A stretch of DNA of 64,000 nucleotides from Phymatolithon calcareum (taxonomy: Eukaryota; Rhodophyta; Florideophyceae; Hapalidiales): positions 3,534,001 to 3,598,000 of the forward strand of contig OZ345354.1 in NCBI GenBank assembly GCA_977006965.1. The letters run 5' to 3'. A program made the translations under genes and the position numbers. The number at the start of each line of letters is the position of its first letter. Position 1 is the first letter of the stretch. Of the stretch, positions 11,924 to 23,146 are shown piece by piece. The notes below the pieces were generated by a model that searched no databases, was not told the DNA's origin, and worked only from the letters and a program-made list of their open reading frames with translations.

Positions 11924-12342
11924 TAGGGATGGCCCTCCCGAAAGGGCCCCTCCCCGAAATGGGCTCTTTTTTACCTCAAAGAGGGGATTTTGCCCTCTCC
12001 CTCGCGCCAAGAAGAGGGCCCCTTTCGGGCTTATGATATTCTTACGACAACGAAGTGCTTATGATATTAGAATATGGACAGAATTGTACAGTATACAGAA
12101 ACGTGGACGCAGCATTAGCTTCAGGGCATGAGGGCTACGGATTCAGGACGAGAAATCAACCTGCCAGTGCTTCTGACGTATGATACTGATGTCTGATGAA
12201 ACAATCCTCCCCAGTTTCGGGCTTTTCGGGGCCCGAAATCAGGTCTGTAATGAGGGTCAAAGAGGGCCCCTCCCCTCTAGAGGGCCACTGATAGAGGGCA
12301 AGTACGGCCCTCCGGGCCAATGTTTCGGGAGAGCCATCCCTA
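11924..12342. mobile_element. hAT-type MITE, family C, copy 2
   Basis: This 419-bp element has the same termini and interior as the copy at 2033-2452, with only a handful of differences (for example GGGCTC for GGGCCC near the left end). The flanking 8-bp duplication is ATATTTAA at 11,916-11,923 and 12,343-12,350, different from copy 1, which proves independent insertion. Same-orientation copies 9.9 kb apart indicate recent activity. Confidence 0.93.
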
Positions 12343-13494
12343 ATATTTAATTGAAAATATTTTTTCTGGTAATTGGCGCTCTGCTTGGTCTTACAATACA
12401 CCCTCTACATATCTCTGATGAAGTCTGCAAAGCGACCCTGTCACCTTTGAAGGAGTAAATATTCCTCTAAAACCAAAATAGAAGTCCTCGCTCTCAAAGA
12501 AATATACCCGAGCACTGCTCATCAACCAAAAATGCGTTCGTGGCATGCTATTCAAAGCATGTCGGATGTCATGTATCAGATCATGCACTATAAAAGCGGT
12601 CTAGCACCTTTGCAAAGTCTACAAGAAGCTCCTTAAACTTCCGAGATAAGCCGCATAGGAGCAGAAAAGTGTCTATTTCCTGCGGTATTTTCAAAGTATG
12701 CCTACACAGGAGCAATGAATGGCAAGGACAAAGAAGTAAGTCAGCCCCATGTGAAACCTGAAGGAAAAGGAACTACCGGTGAGCCGAAGAATCGGCTGAA
12801 AGACGAGCAAGAAGAAGATTTCGGACGTCTACAAAAAAAGGCGATGCGATTACTTCCAAACACGGACCAATCTTGGAAATAACATTCAAGACCAATCCAC
12901 TAGAGGCAAGGAGGAGGGCGCGCAGCGGAATTACATTCAGTGTCTCACCACATAGAGCTTGTACATTCATCTCAGCACGCCAGCTGAATAAGCCTCACGG
13001 TCCGCAGGAGGTCGTAAGAAGAATTCTCTCCCATTTTTCAGAGCACAATTACGATTAACCAGATTGCGCAGAGACCAGGGGAAGGCAATCCACATCTGAT
13101 CAGAAGAGGCGGCTTCAAATGAGCTGTAGCCATCTGTCGAGCATACTTCCCTTAGCATCACTAACGCAGTTTTGCTCTCTTACTTGACGCATTCTCGTGC
13201 ATCTGGTGAATAAAATAATGTACAAATTACAAATGTTGTTTGCCATATTTCCCTAAATGACCACGATGCAATGATGCTGCTATGATGGTAGATTGAATTT
13301 TTTGGATTACGAGGAACTAAGAATATGTTTTATTTCGAAAGTAAAAGAGCTCACGAATCACCCCGGAGAGCTACGAATTCGTTGAACCATAACAGATTCT
13401 TTTTCAAGAGGCATAAATGGTATCCACGATCGGATTCTACTTCAAAGTTCTACCTTTGCTAATTTTGAATCCTATTCAAGAAGAAGTAGAAATG
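12343..13494. other. Unannotated stretch
   Basis: A small plus-strand frame at 12,715-12,882 encodes a very hydrophilic, Lys/Glu-rich 55-residue peptide of unknown nature. It may be part of an old retroelement ORF. Nothing else is recognisable. Confidence 0.4.
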
Positions 13495-13590
13495 GGAGTT
13501 TTTATTTAAAAGTTATCAACGCATCTGCAGACACTTTTGAAACTTTTCTAAGGTCGTACGGCCACGGGAAGGGTCTTTCTATATTGGAAG
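13495..13590 (-). mobile_element. 3' end of LINE type C (target of two later insertions)
   Basis: The plus strand reads TTTTTATTTAAAAGTT, CAACGCATCTGCAGAC and then CGGCCACGGGAAGGGTC, matching 28,512-28,610. This is the 3' untranslated end of a minus-strand LINE. Its continuation, TTTGCATGGACGGGTGCGAC, is found at 14,384-14,464, beyond an inserted LINE. Confidence 0.75.
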
Positions 13591-14371
13591 GTTGACTCTC
13601 CCAAATGGGGGTATGCCATTCACCTGACACCGATCAAGAAAAGACTACTATCGGCAATTGAAGCAGCAGAAGGTCTTTTCTACAGATACGTTTTCGGAAA
13701 ATATGCCGAGTATCGAAGGGAGAGGATGCGAGTGCTCTGCCGTCTCGCCAGCCCACAGATGAGGAGAATGCACCAGGCTCAAAGGTTCGCCTTAAGACGG
13801 AGGAAGTTCCTGGGGCTTTCAGAAGAATACCAGGAAAGAGAAGATGATCTGGAAGACGTATCAAAGGACATTGGGTATCTCGGGGAAGAGGGACACTTTA
13901 AAGAAGCTCTGAAACAAGCGGAAGAAGGTATGGTGTCAAAAAAGCGACGCCTACAAGCAGCAGTCAAAGTCTGGTCGTTGGAAGGAGAGGGTCGGACAGT
14001 TAAAATCACGATCGGCGTACTGAACGACCTACCAGGAGCGCTATATATAAGAGACAGAACTGCAAGGTTGAGATGCCTGAGAGTCATTTTCAACAGAGTT
14101 CCTTTGTGGAGAAAATCCATTCTGGCGAAATACTTTGGGACTGGTGCTGTGGTTGAGCTTATCGTGTTGCAACGTATATTACGGTCTATGAAGATGGACC
14201 AAGCAATGGAATATGAATGCAAAAGACTTACTCGGGCCCTCACAGGGAGAGAAATTCGAATTAAGGAGATATTAGAAGGAGAGTAGAGAGATGAGTATCG
14301 AAAACAGCGAGAAGCTGTCCTGTTACTAAAATTGAGGCTTTGGGAGCTTTTAAATAAATAACATGTATCCC
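13591..14371 (+). mobile_element. 5'-truncated LINE type B with 12-bp TSD
   Basis: The 781-bp insertion is flanked by the exact duplication CTATATTGGAAG (13,579-13,590 and 14,372-14,383). It encodes the C-terminal region of a non-LTR retrotransposon ORF2, open from about 13,640 to the stop at 14,284-14,286 (186 codons from the ATG at 13,726). It has a coiled, Lys/Glu-rich part and then the diagnostic block PLWRKSILAKYFG...ALQRIL-like. Related ends occur at 18.5, 21.5 and 50.8 kb. The RT and endonuclease are missing because of 5' truncation. The 3' end reads TTTTAAATAAATAAC. Confidence 0.88.
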
Positions 14372-14383
14372 CTATATTGGAAG

Positions 14384-14464
14384 TTTGCATGGACGGGTGC
14401 GACTCGATCTGGTGGAATGCCAAAACGTACCTTTGACCCATCATTGAATTCCACTCAAGCACTG
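14384..14464 (-). mobile_element. LINE type C 3' region, continuation of 13,495-13,590
   Basis: This segment, beginning TTTGCATGGACGGGTGCGAC, matches 28,616-28,690, where it is contiguous with the preceding LINE type C segment. It shows that the type B insertion split one LINE 3' region. Confidence 0.75.
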
Positions 14465-15285
14465 TTTTTTTTGCAACTATTTAGTTGTTTATTTGAAAGC
14501 CCTCATTAACACTCCTAAGACTGTACGGGAGCAGCTTTTTGTAACTTGTTCATTCTAGTATATCGCCTGGTCCCTAATACAGGGACTCGTCGTTTATGGT
14601 GACGCTGTAGAGTAGTATGGAGTCTAATGCCTTTTCCGTTCTTATTATTTCTCCGGAGTCCAGTTCATACTTTGTTAGGTTCATACGTATGGTCTCCAGG
14701 TGGCGCTCTGATGCCGTTCCGAATGTATTCGATATTAGCGCCGTGCTCACTTGAGGGAACCTTCCTCTTGCGTATTTTATGGCCAGCTGTCGATGTCTCA
14801 CTTTGGTAAACCTGAGGATGGCCGGGATCTCATCGTACGGTATTTTCCTCCTTCTTCTTGCTTCGAGCCTCGTGCCTTCTTTTGCGAACAGTATTCGTCG
14901 GAGATGGCCTGGAGATTTCCCTTCCTGCATATGTTTGAAAGGGGCCGCGAACTGTTCTTTTTGCAGCATCGCGGCAATATCGCGACTTGCCCACTATAGT
15001 TCTTTAAAGCTTCGCTATTCCCTTGGCTTTGATAGGATAGTCGACTTCCTTGCCTTTACTCGTAGCAGCATCCTCAGCGCTAATATTTCTCTCCTGTGTT
15101 CTGGTGGTTGGATCTTGCACATAAGCCGGAGCCACTCGATCCTTCCACTTGCCGTACCACCGAATACTTGGAAGAGGAAGGTTCTTTCTACTTCTTTGAT
15201 AGTTTCTTGCACTTCTGAAGTCCGCGGTGTGAGATGGATAGCGTATTCCCACCTTGGTTGGATCAACGACTTGTAGATACGTATG
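14465..15285 (-). mobile_element. 5'-truncated LINE type A with 12-bp TSD
   Basis: The 821-bp minus-strand insertion begins with a T8 run (its poly-A end) at 14,465-14,472. It is flanked by ACTCAAGCACTG at 14,453-14,464 and 15,286-15,297. It encodes the region after the RT: IQPRWEYAIHLTPRT (15,266-15,015), then with a frame break a second piece (14,969-14,574) containing KYARGRFPQVSTALISNTFG. Close relatives lie at 22.3-23.1 and 25.2-26.0 kb. The frame break shows it was dead or has decayed since insertion. Confidence 0.88.
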
Positions 15286-15404
15286 ACTCAAGCACTGTGG
15301 CGAAAAGAATTACGGCTATGAGCTGTATCCACGCATGGCACCAATTTAACTGCCAGAGCAAATAATTGCTATTAATTGTAATTGTTTCAAACTTCAATCT
15401 GATT

Positions 15405-17370
15405 GCTGTAGTGTCTATGTGACGAACACCCTCAATTGAGGGTGGATTAAAAGCTCGAAAAGGTTTATGAAAAAAATGCTGAACTGATATTGAGCGCCAG
15501 ATTCGGAAAGGCGACCTTTAGTTCTTGGTGGGGAGTACCCCTTTTACTACCTTGAAACCCCGTCGTTCGCCGGTAGGAACGAATATCTGCTGGTCACCCA
15601 GAAAAAACACATCTGCTATTCCTCGAGAAAAAGACCCGCGCCGAGTGGACGTTGCAGCCGCACGCACCAAAGCAACATCAGTGACAAGTCCTTCACAGTG
15701 CTGCCGACTATACGGAGCGTTTTCTAGATCAAAAAAGGTGAACGGCACGGTTCAAGAGGTGCACGTTGATGAAATCAAGGGTCGCTCGAGCACGTCACTT
15801 CGCGTGAAATGAGTCCTTGTTCAGAAACCAAGCGAAAAGACTAAGATTAAGACTATCAAGATTGTTAACGTCAAGCCAGGGAAGGCTGACAAAGGCGCTT
15901 GTTCCTCTCGTATGCTTGTATCGAGTTCCAGCAGGCAATACTCTGTACCTCGAACGCCGGCTTACAGTAATCGCGGTCGAACATCTTCTTCGCAAAACGC
16001 TGAGTTTTGAGTTCAGTATCAACCACACTCTGGACAGAAGGCAACACAAATCTAATATACAATCAACAGGAGCTCTAAACGCCCTCTTGTGAGCTCCCTC
16101 GCCTACACCATGCATGGTTCTTGGGACCAATAATCGCAAGATGAGCTTGATGTCAATGCGCCAGACCGTGAGCAGAGTATTTTTGCTCATGGAGTGCCAT
16201 GCTTCGAGCGCCAAGTTCTATGTCCAATTGGGGCAAGCAATGCCCGTCAGTTCTGGAAAGTTCGCACTATAAACAGAGATGCTATATCCGAGAACGGTGG
16301 CATCGGGTTCCACACACCATACGATTCCTTCATGACGATGTTTCGCCGAGTACGCACAATTATTGCTTATGCATCCGCTAAGCTGAAACGAATACGAAGA
16401 ACGGAGTCTAAGATTTTCGGAATACTCGTCCTCAGGAGTTGGACGCGAAGAGATTTATGGAACTCTACCATGGGGAACAAGTACATCCTCGCTCCGTCGT
16501 TTTCAAACAGTGGCATGACTAGAGCCAGGTTCTTCGAGTACCTCCGGTGCGTCACATTCACCGTGCAACCAAGTGAACAAGGCACTATGTCGTCCGTTGA
16601 GTACTGGTTGGCGCTCGTTCAGGAATTTATCGATGCTATTAGTGATCACAAAAACCCACTGTGTCTCTATTAGACTTGGTTCTGATTTGCCAAGTTCATA
16701 TCTCTTTGGTATGTCAACAGAGGCCATGAATTGAAAATGTCCTCCTGCAGTACATCGTCATCCACCGTAAACCGGAGAAAGGTTGCGAGTTACAGAATTC
16801 AGACTAAGGAAGACGTAAGAGAATGCTGCATCTTGATCTGGGGACCTCGACAGAGGGCGAGAAGCAAACGCTTTAGAAGGTAAAACTGTCCATAGCGCAG
16901 TTGTACTGCGCTGTCTTGTGGCCCCATACTCTGGTACAAGGCGCCTTGTCCTCCGAGAGTCACTCTGCCTCGATCAATAATCATCGATGTTCAGTACCCC
17001 AAAAGGTATATTTGCTCCAAGGGCGGTGTTGAAACCCACTTAACTCCTCCGAAAATGGAAAAGTAGGCCACAGGTGGCATGATGACTACTTTAGCTGTTC
17101 AAAACAACTGCAGAGTCTGACAAGTCAAGGAATTAACCCTCGTATTCTCATCAAGAAGTAGACTTGATGGTGCCGCAATCAACATATGTGGCATTTCAGG
17201 AGGTAGAAACTGTTTTGCTAAGCATGCTGAACACATCCATGAGCTTGATGCGGTTGATGAGCCTAATAATGAGTAGCTTTCGTTGGCAAAAAACAATTGA
17301 TTCTCATTCCCTCAATTGAGGGAAAAGTGCCCCTCAATTGAGGGAAATTTCCCGTCACATAGACAGTAGA
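15405..17370 (+). mobile_element. Decayed piggyBac-like transposon, copy 1
   Basis: The ends carry matching inverted sequence. At left GTCTATGTGACG (15,413-15,424) is followed by CCCTCAATTGAGGG (15,429-15,442). At right CCCTCAATTGAGGG occurs twice (17,309-17,322 and 17,331-17,344) and is followed by CGTCACATAGAC (17,353-17,364). Inside, the plus strand at 16,330-16,672 encodes a DDE_Tnp_1_7-like segment (FGILVLRSW..., YILAPSFSNSGMTRARFFEYLRC-type block). A Cys/His-containing tail ends ELDAVDEPNNE near 17,274. Several stops and frame breaks lie between. A TTAA duplication expected of piggyBac is not evident. A second copy lies at 48.6-50.3 kb. Confidence 0.7.
16194..16673 (+). pseudogene. piggyBac-like transposase fragment
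   Basis: The 159-codon frame contains, from about residue 65, a block typical of the N-terminal part of piggyBac DDE transposases: a FGILVL start, a region around NKYILAP, and MTRARFFEYLR, followed by an SSVEYWLALVQEF helix. The start at 16,194 is only the first Met of the frame. The DDE catalytic residues themselves are not recoverable because downstream sequence is broken. It is non-functional. Confidence 0.65.
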
Positions 17371-17584
17371 GGCACAAATTACAATTTTGATTGCAATCTG
17401 AGGCACTTATTGCGATTGTGATTGGACGCAGTGCTTGAAGTGCAATTTTATTTTTGAAATTTCAGATTTCATAACATTCCATGCACTCTCTCACGCGATA
17501 CTCCCGATATTTTCTAATGCCGAGGAATAATAGTGCCTGCTGACTCGCAAAGCTGCGCTTTTGAACACTCTAGTGTCTAGTTCA

Positions 17585-17960
17585 CTGAAAATTTCCCTCA
17601 ATTGAGAGTATGAGATTCATATAATTTTTTGCAAACGAAAGCTCTCCAATATCAGGCTCTTCGACAGCGTTAAGTTTATGGATAGCAACAACACGCTTCG
17701 TGAAACAGTCTCAACCAAAGGAGTGCGACAGATGCGCGTTTTGCCACCGTAAAGCTTGCTACATGATGAACATATGGCACTCGTTTTCCTCACTTTACGA
17801 ACTTTGCAGTTGGTTTGCGCGGCCAAAGCAGTCGTCATGGCTGGTCAAGACCTCCAGTAGATTGGCCTGCGCGTCTTTTGCTTCCCCAAAAGCCACCCAG
17901 GTGCGGGACAGAACATCGAGAGAGCTGCATCCACAGCCCTGTTAGCTGCATTTTCTGCGA
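17585..17960 (-). mobile_element. piggyBac-like 3' end in opposite orientation
   Basis: On the minus strand 17,838-17,617 encodes a Cys-rich stretch (NCKVRKV...ICSSCSKLYGG...ICRTP) like the C-terminal zinc module of piggyBac transposases. It is followed by CTCAATTGAGGG near 17,592 and then by a GTTCACTG/CTAGACACTAG stretch resembling the terminus of copy 1. It lies tail to tail with the element ending at about 17,370. Confidence 0.5.
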
Positions 17961-18329
17961 TGTGAATGCAGCATCCAATGTATCTGTTCATGTAGGAAAG
18001 TAAATATACGTTCCACTACGCAATCAAAAAGAGTTTGGTCCTTCAAAAAACACTGTATTTCATAACTTCTCTAATAATCCTATACTTCGAGCAAAGCTCT
18101 TCCCTGCACCTCTGCAGAGGTATTTGCGCGCAACCTAGATGCCACGAAAAATGTAAATGCCAGAACGCAGAAGAACGCAAAAGAAGAATGGGACGCATGT
18201 CTCCCTCCTAAAACTGCTGGACGGGAGGGCCGGTGCCCTCCTCAGCCCATCAAGAACGAGCTACCCACCGTTTCTCACCCTCAAAAAAGAGAAGGCCAGG
18301 CTTCATTGCACGCACTGGTTATTTCACCG

Positions 18330-18666
18330 CTTCCCATACTCCTGGCAAGTGCAAGCAAGAAACGAAGATTCCGAACTGGATGAAGATCTCACATATATTT
18401 CAAACTTATTGCCCAAGCAACGACTTTCCGATATTCAAAAAGAGATGCTGGAAAGGGCAGTTGATACTCTATCCAAAGAAAATATCCGAAATCATCTTAA
18501 ATGCTCTAGTGAATCGCTTACATTCATATTCAATTTCAGGACTAATCTTGGATGAAGATAGAATGCGTTGTAGCGCGACGAGCTCAGTCACGACTTTGAC
18601 ACCAAAGTATGCACCTAGTACTGATTTTCTCCAAAGAGGTGCCTGTTGAATATCAGCCGTAGGCAT
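18330..18666 (-). mobile_element. LINE type B C-terminal fragment
   Basis: The minus strand from 18,660 encodes APLWRKSVLGAYFG, then VALQRILSSSK and EYECKRFTRAF, the type B ORF2 end also present at 14.1, 21.5 and 50.85 kb. It lacks everything 5' of this block and its 3' part is mutated. Confidence 0.75.
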
Positions 18667-18789
18667 CGCAACCGTGTTATACTTTATGGTAGTATATACC
18701 CCCGCCGTGGGGGAAAGAAGTAATTAAATGTCGCTGTATTGAATATCTCGCTCATATTATGACGACGTTTCGACAATTCAGGGCTATTT

Positions 18790-18930
18790 TGGGTTAGTTC
18801 TGCAGGTCGAGACGGAGGAAGGCCTAGGTCAGTGGCTCGTGATCTAGTTGAAGGTGTCGGTCAGTTTCTTATCCTATCACTTGCTCCATTTCGGCTTAAG
18901 AAGCACCTTGCGGATAGTGCGCATGTGGCT
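18790..18930 (+). repeat. Interspersed repeat, copy 2 (inverted partner at 11.44-11.58 kb)
   Basis: See the partner at 11,440-11,580. Immediately after it, at 18,950-18,985, the plus strand reads GGCCACCTGTGGTCTAGTGG, a good polymerase III A box (TGGTCTAGTGG), suggesting a neighbouring SINE head. No B box follows at the proper distance. Confidence 0.6.
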
Positions 18931-19039
18931 GATACTATTTTCACGGCCACCTGTGGTCTAGTGGTAAAACTGCCTCCTCGCACCTGTGCGCATATCCGCG
19001 CGGGCAGCTGGTTGCCCCTGGTTTTCGGGAAATTCTCCC

Positions 19040-19815
19040 GAGAGAATAGAAGAAGAAGTTACCAACGCATCTGCTGACGCTTGGGGCAGCTTTCCTAGGG
19101 TCAAAATGTTTTGGCTAGATTCTGTCTATGGAGGCGTTTTCTTTTCTTGTTGGTGTAACGCGATTCAGTGGACTACAAAATCCCACCTCTGGTCTCCTTC
19201 GGGACCTCGAGGGGGAAAGTTACTCCCCTATCCTGTGACACGCTGTGGTTTCAAGTTGCGGGAAGTCCTTACTTGTCCACAGCCTGTAACATGGTTAGGA
19301 GCTCGTCGAGTGATCTCTTAGTCCAGGTGCTGTCCTCTTTGGAGAGTCTGTCCTTTGCGAGGCCATTTATCACGTCTTCGATGGCATCTTTCCCACATTG
19401 GCCGGTGAATTCGATAAGGGTAGAGGCGCTCATTGGAGGGAACATTCCAAATGACCACTTGATGGCAAGTGTTCTATGTCTTCTTGAATTGAAGAGAAGG
19501 TGCGGGGGTAACGACACTTTCGCGTACGGTATAGGTCATTTTTTCGACTTTTCCACATCCTCTGCGGCCTCCAGTATCTTGTTTCTTTGGTATTTCTTGA
19601 CATTTGCCTTAGCTGTCATTTCGTTTGCTGCTTCGCACAGGAAGCCATTCACTTTCGCGTGGGCAATATCTCTCTCCGCTACTTGACGTTCCTTGTTCGT
19701 CATCTCTGTTTTTGGACCAGATATCAGCGCATCGCGTCTTCTTATCAATCTCTGCACAAAGCGTCTTGCAAGAACGTCTCTTCTTCCCTACGAGAGAAGA
19801 GAATCCGCAGGAAGG
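19040..19815 (-). mobile_element. LINE type C, 3' half
   Basis: Plus-strand 19,050-19,270 matches the LINE 3' untranslated region at 26,815-27,000 (AACGCATCTGCTGACGCTTGG block). On the minus strand, 19,517-19,269 encodes RTLAIKWSFGMFPPMSAST and ends in LLTMLQAVDK. Upstream, 19,757-19,536 encodes a Lys/Arg-rich part including FLCEAANEMTAKAN. The two pieces are separated by a frame break. The LAIKxxxGxFPxxS core is homologous to type A. Confidence 0.75.
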
Positions 19816-21790
19816 AAATATAAATTCGGAGCATCCCACACCCGCAAAGCATTTCACACGCACAGAGCAGGACACCGGGATCACCACCGGTGCACCCGAA
19901 GGATCTAAGAAAAATAAGGACTAAATGGTTACGCTGAACGTCGGTGGATCTCCTGAAACACCGAAATACCTCGATCAACTGGTCCGGAACCACAATGTCG
20001 ACATTATTGGGATTACAGAAACCCATCTACATCTAGAAGGAAAATTCGGGCGGACTAGTATGTCATCAATCCCCCTCGCCGGCACCCACCAAGAGGTCAG
20101 AACTCAGGAGGAGTGTCTCTCTTCTTCCGAAAATAATGTGGTGTAAAGCTCATATTCAAGCTCGCAGTGAAAAAATTCCAGCTCATAACAGCGCAGATCG
20201 GGAAAATCAAGTGTGGGGTCGTCTACATGTCTCCGAAATCCAGCAAAGAAGAAACTAAGAAATGCCTCAGCATGATAAGCACACACGCAAGGGGTAAGGC
20301 AATCCTTTCTGGTCATTGGCAGGCCAGGAACGTTCGGTGGGACAAGGTATCTAACAGCAGAGGTAACCAGCTCGTGCGTTGGTCGGAAGGAAAAAACTGG
20401 AGCATCTGCACAGGAGAAGGACGTATGTTCCAAACAAAGAGCTACTCGAGCAATAGTGACTACTTCGTAACCACGGGTATGAGAACATCAACTATTCGAT
20501 ACGCTGAAGGTATCTGGACTGGTAGCACGCAACACAAGCCAGTCATAACGTGCATCTGAAACTCAGAGGACATACTCGCCTCTCCCCAGCGAAGGATGGT
20601 CTCGGTGAAGCACTGGAAAAATGCTGAATTCCAGAAAACAGTCGAAGAAGAGTACCGGAAGAAGCTTCCGGAAAAACCGGCGATCTTAAAGAGCTGCAAA
20701 GACTCAAGAAGACTAAACAAGATATATAACGAGATCGTCGATATATGGACTGAGCCGTGGAGAATTTATTACAAAAGGCCTCACAGATTCAAGTCCTTTT
20801 GAAACTCAAACTTGGATCACTTAACAACGAAGATGAAAAAGTTGTACAAGAAAGCCCTAAGGACACAAGAGCGCGAGAGGTGGGAAAAATATAAGAAAAC
20901 CGAGAGACGAATTAGACGGCTTGTTAATACGAGGAATCGGTCGTTATATCAAGAGTTCGTCTCCGAACTCGAAAAAAATTCGGCAACCGCAATCTCATAA
21001 TTGTCTAAAATGAAACGAGGTCGCGGAGGACAGCTCGTAATACGGCGTCCGGGAAACCACTGGACTACATGCTCTTCACGGCTCACGATCGAGTCGGCAG
21101 AGGGCTTGTTCTACAATAATGTCTTCGGAAAGTATGCTGAACACCGCCGGGACCGAATGCGAGTTCTGTGCCGACTGGGACCACCAAAGATGAGGAGACA
21201 TCATCAATCAGAAAGGTTTGCATTAAGCCTGGTAAGACACAAAAAGCGCCTGGAAGAAACAGAAGAGTACTTTGGAAGACATGAGGACGTAAAGGAAGCA
21301 AGGAAGGATATTGAATATCTCAAGATTTATGAAGATCTGCGAAAAGCCCTTCAGAAAGCCCAGGAGGGATCTGCCACGAAGAAGAGAAGGAGAGAAGAAA
21401 AAATTAAGGAATGGGAAAAGGAAGAAGAAGGCAGATCAATGAAGATTCCTATTGAAGGCAAGCTACCAGGGATTCTTTACATAGGAGAAAGAACAACACG
21501 TTTAAGGTGCCTAAGGTTGACATTCAACCGAGCACCCCTTTGGAGAAAATCAGTATTGGGTGCCTACTGTTGGATTACCGCGGTGATCGAACTAGTCGCC
21601 TTACAACGTACTCTAGCGTCGTCGAAGATGAGTACAGAAATTGAGTTCGAGTGCAAGAGACTCACAGGGTCTCTTTTTGGGAGAGATTTACGAAACAAGA
21701 ACGTTTTGAGTAGCCAGAGGACTTTAGCTTAGAGATTATCGCAAGAGCTGCCCCGCTACTCCAAGGTGAGGTTTTGGGAGATCTCAAAAT
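19816..21790 (+). mobile_element. LINE type B with endonuclease, RT internally deleted
   Basis: An APE-type endonuclease (EEP fold) begins at the ATG at 19,925: TLNVGGSPETPKYLD, then DIIGITETH (the catalytic-Glu motif). Broken downstream frames follow with GVVYMSPKSS and, where an active enzyme would have GDWN, GHWQARN. A Lys-rich linker (20,812-21,000) then joins directly, near 21,060, to the type B C-terminal block (AEGLFYNNVFGKYAEHRRDRM...PLWRKSVLGAYC, to 21,732). The whole reverse transcriptase is therefore missing. A preceding frame ending KNKD stops immediately before the ATG (TAA then ATG). Confidence 0.72.
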
Positions 21791-21799
21791 AAAATCATC

Positions 21800-23146
21800 A
21801 AATATCCCATTGAATTACCCTCTTGGATCCTCAGAGCAGGAGACAGAAACAAGAATCGGTTCATAGTTGACAGAGGCGTCCCCCAAGGGTCACCGCTCAG
21901 CCCCAGTCTGTATAACATATTTATGGACGAGTTCACGGAGCGCATAAGCGCTGTTCCGAGCGAAAGACGTGTCTGCAGTTCTATTTGCGGACGACGTGAT
22001 CCTGTTAGCGAAAACCTCGCACGCGTTGCAACACCTTCTCGATATTTCAACGAAATGGGGCGAAGAGAGAGGAATGACGTGGAGCACCAAAAAGGGTAAG
22101 AGCGACGTGTTGGAGTCGACCGAGACAAAGAACCACACGTTCTGACTAGCGCACCAGACCCTTTCGCAGGTACCTGAAGTTTCATACCTCGGTATATCTC
22201 TACGACCAACCGGAAGTACGGACACAAGCACAATCAGGCGCATAAAAAACGACAAAGCAGCGGTACACCAACTGAAGCCACTTGGGGTTCACATTCGGGG
22301 GATAAACATCCTGAAAGCTATACGTATCTACAAGTCGTTGATCTAACCAAGGTAGGAATACGCTATCCTTCTCACACCGTGGACTTCAGAAGTACAAGAA
22401 GCTATCAAAGAAGTAGAAAGAACCTTCTTCTTCCAAGTATTCGGTGGTACGGCAAATGGAAGGATCGAACTGCTGCGGCTTCTGTGCAGGACCCAACCAC
22501 CGAAACGCAGGAGAGAATATTAGCGCTGAGAATGCTGCATCGAGGAAAGGCAGTGAAGTCGGCTATCCTATCTAGGCCAAGGGAAGAGCGAAACTTCAAA
22601 GACCTACAGTGGGAAACTCGCGATATTGCCGCGATGCTACAACAAGAATAGTTCGCGGCCCCCTTCAAACATATGCAGGAAGGGAGATATCCAGGCCTAC
22701 CCGACGAATAGCGTTCGCAAAAGAAGGCACGAGGCTCGAAGCAAGAAGAAAGAGGAAAATACCGTACGACAAACAGGATGAGATCTCGGCCATCCTCAGG
22801 TTTGCCAAGGTGAGATATCGACAGCTGGCCATAAAATACGCAAGCGGAAGGTTCCCTCAAGTGAGCACGATGCTAATATCGAATACATTCGGAGCGGCAG
22901 CAGAACTCGACCTGGAGATCATACGTATGAACCTAACAAAGTATGAACTGGACTCCGAAGATATGTTAAGAACGGAAAAGGCATTAGACTCTATACTACT
23001 CTACAGCGTCACCATTATTGACAATATTGAGAACGACGAGTCCCTGCATTAGGGACTAGGCGATATACTGGAATGAAAAAGTTACAAAAAGCTGCTCCCG
23101 TACAGTCTTAGGAGTGTTAACGAGGCCTTTCAAATAAACACCTAAC
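21800..23146 (+). mobile_element. LINE type A, RT to 3' end
   Basis: Starting inside the RT domain, the plus strand encodes VDRGVPQGSPLSPSLYNIFM (21,866-21,925), then, after a frameshift, LFADDVIL (the FADD catalytic box) around 21,985-22,010. The thumb/C-terminal part follows (IYKSL...PRWEYAI at ~22,325) and the terminal block FPQVSTMLISNTFG, with a stop at 23,050. Frame breaks and stops (for example near 22,143 and 22,649) make it inactive. The 3' end resembles that of the 14,465-15,285 insertion. Confidence 0.82.

Noticed and set aside
18950-19020. A functional tRNA gene
   Set aside because: A good A box is present but no B box or cloverleaf at the right distance; more likely a SINE head.
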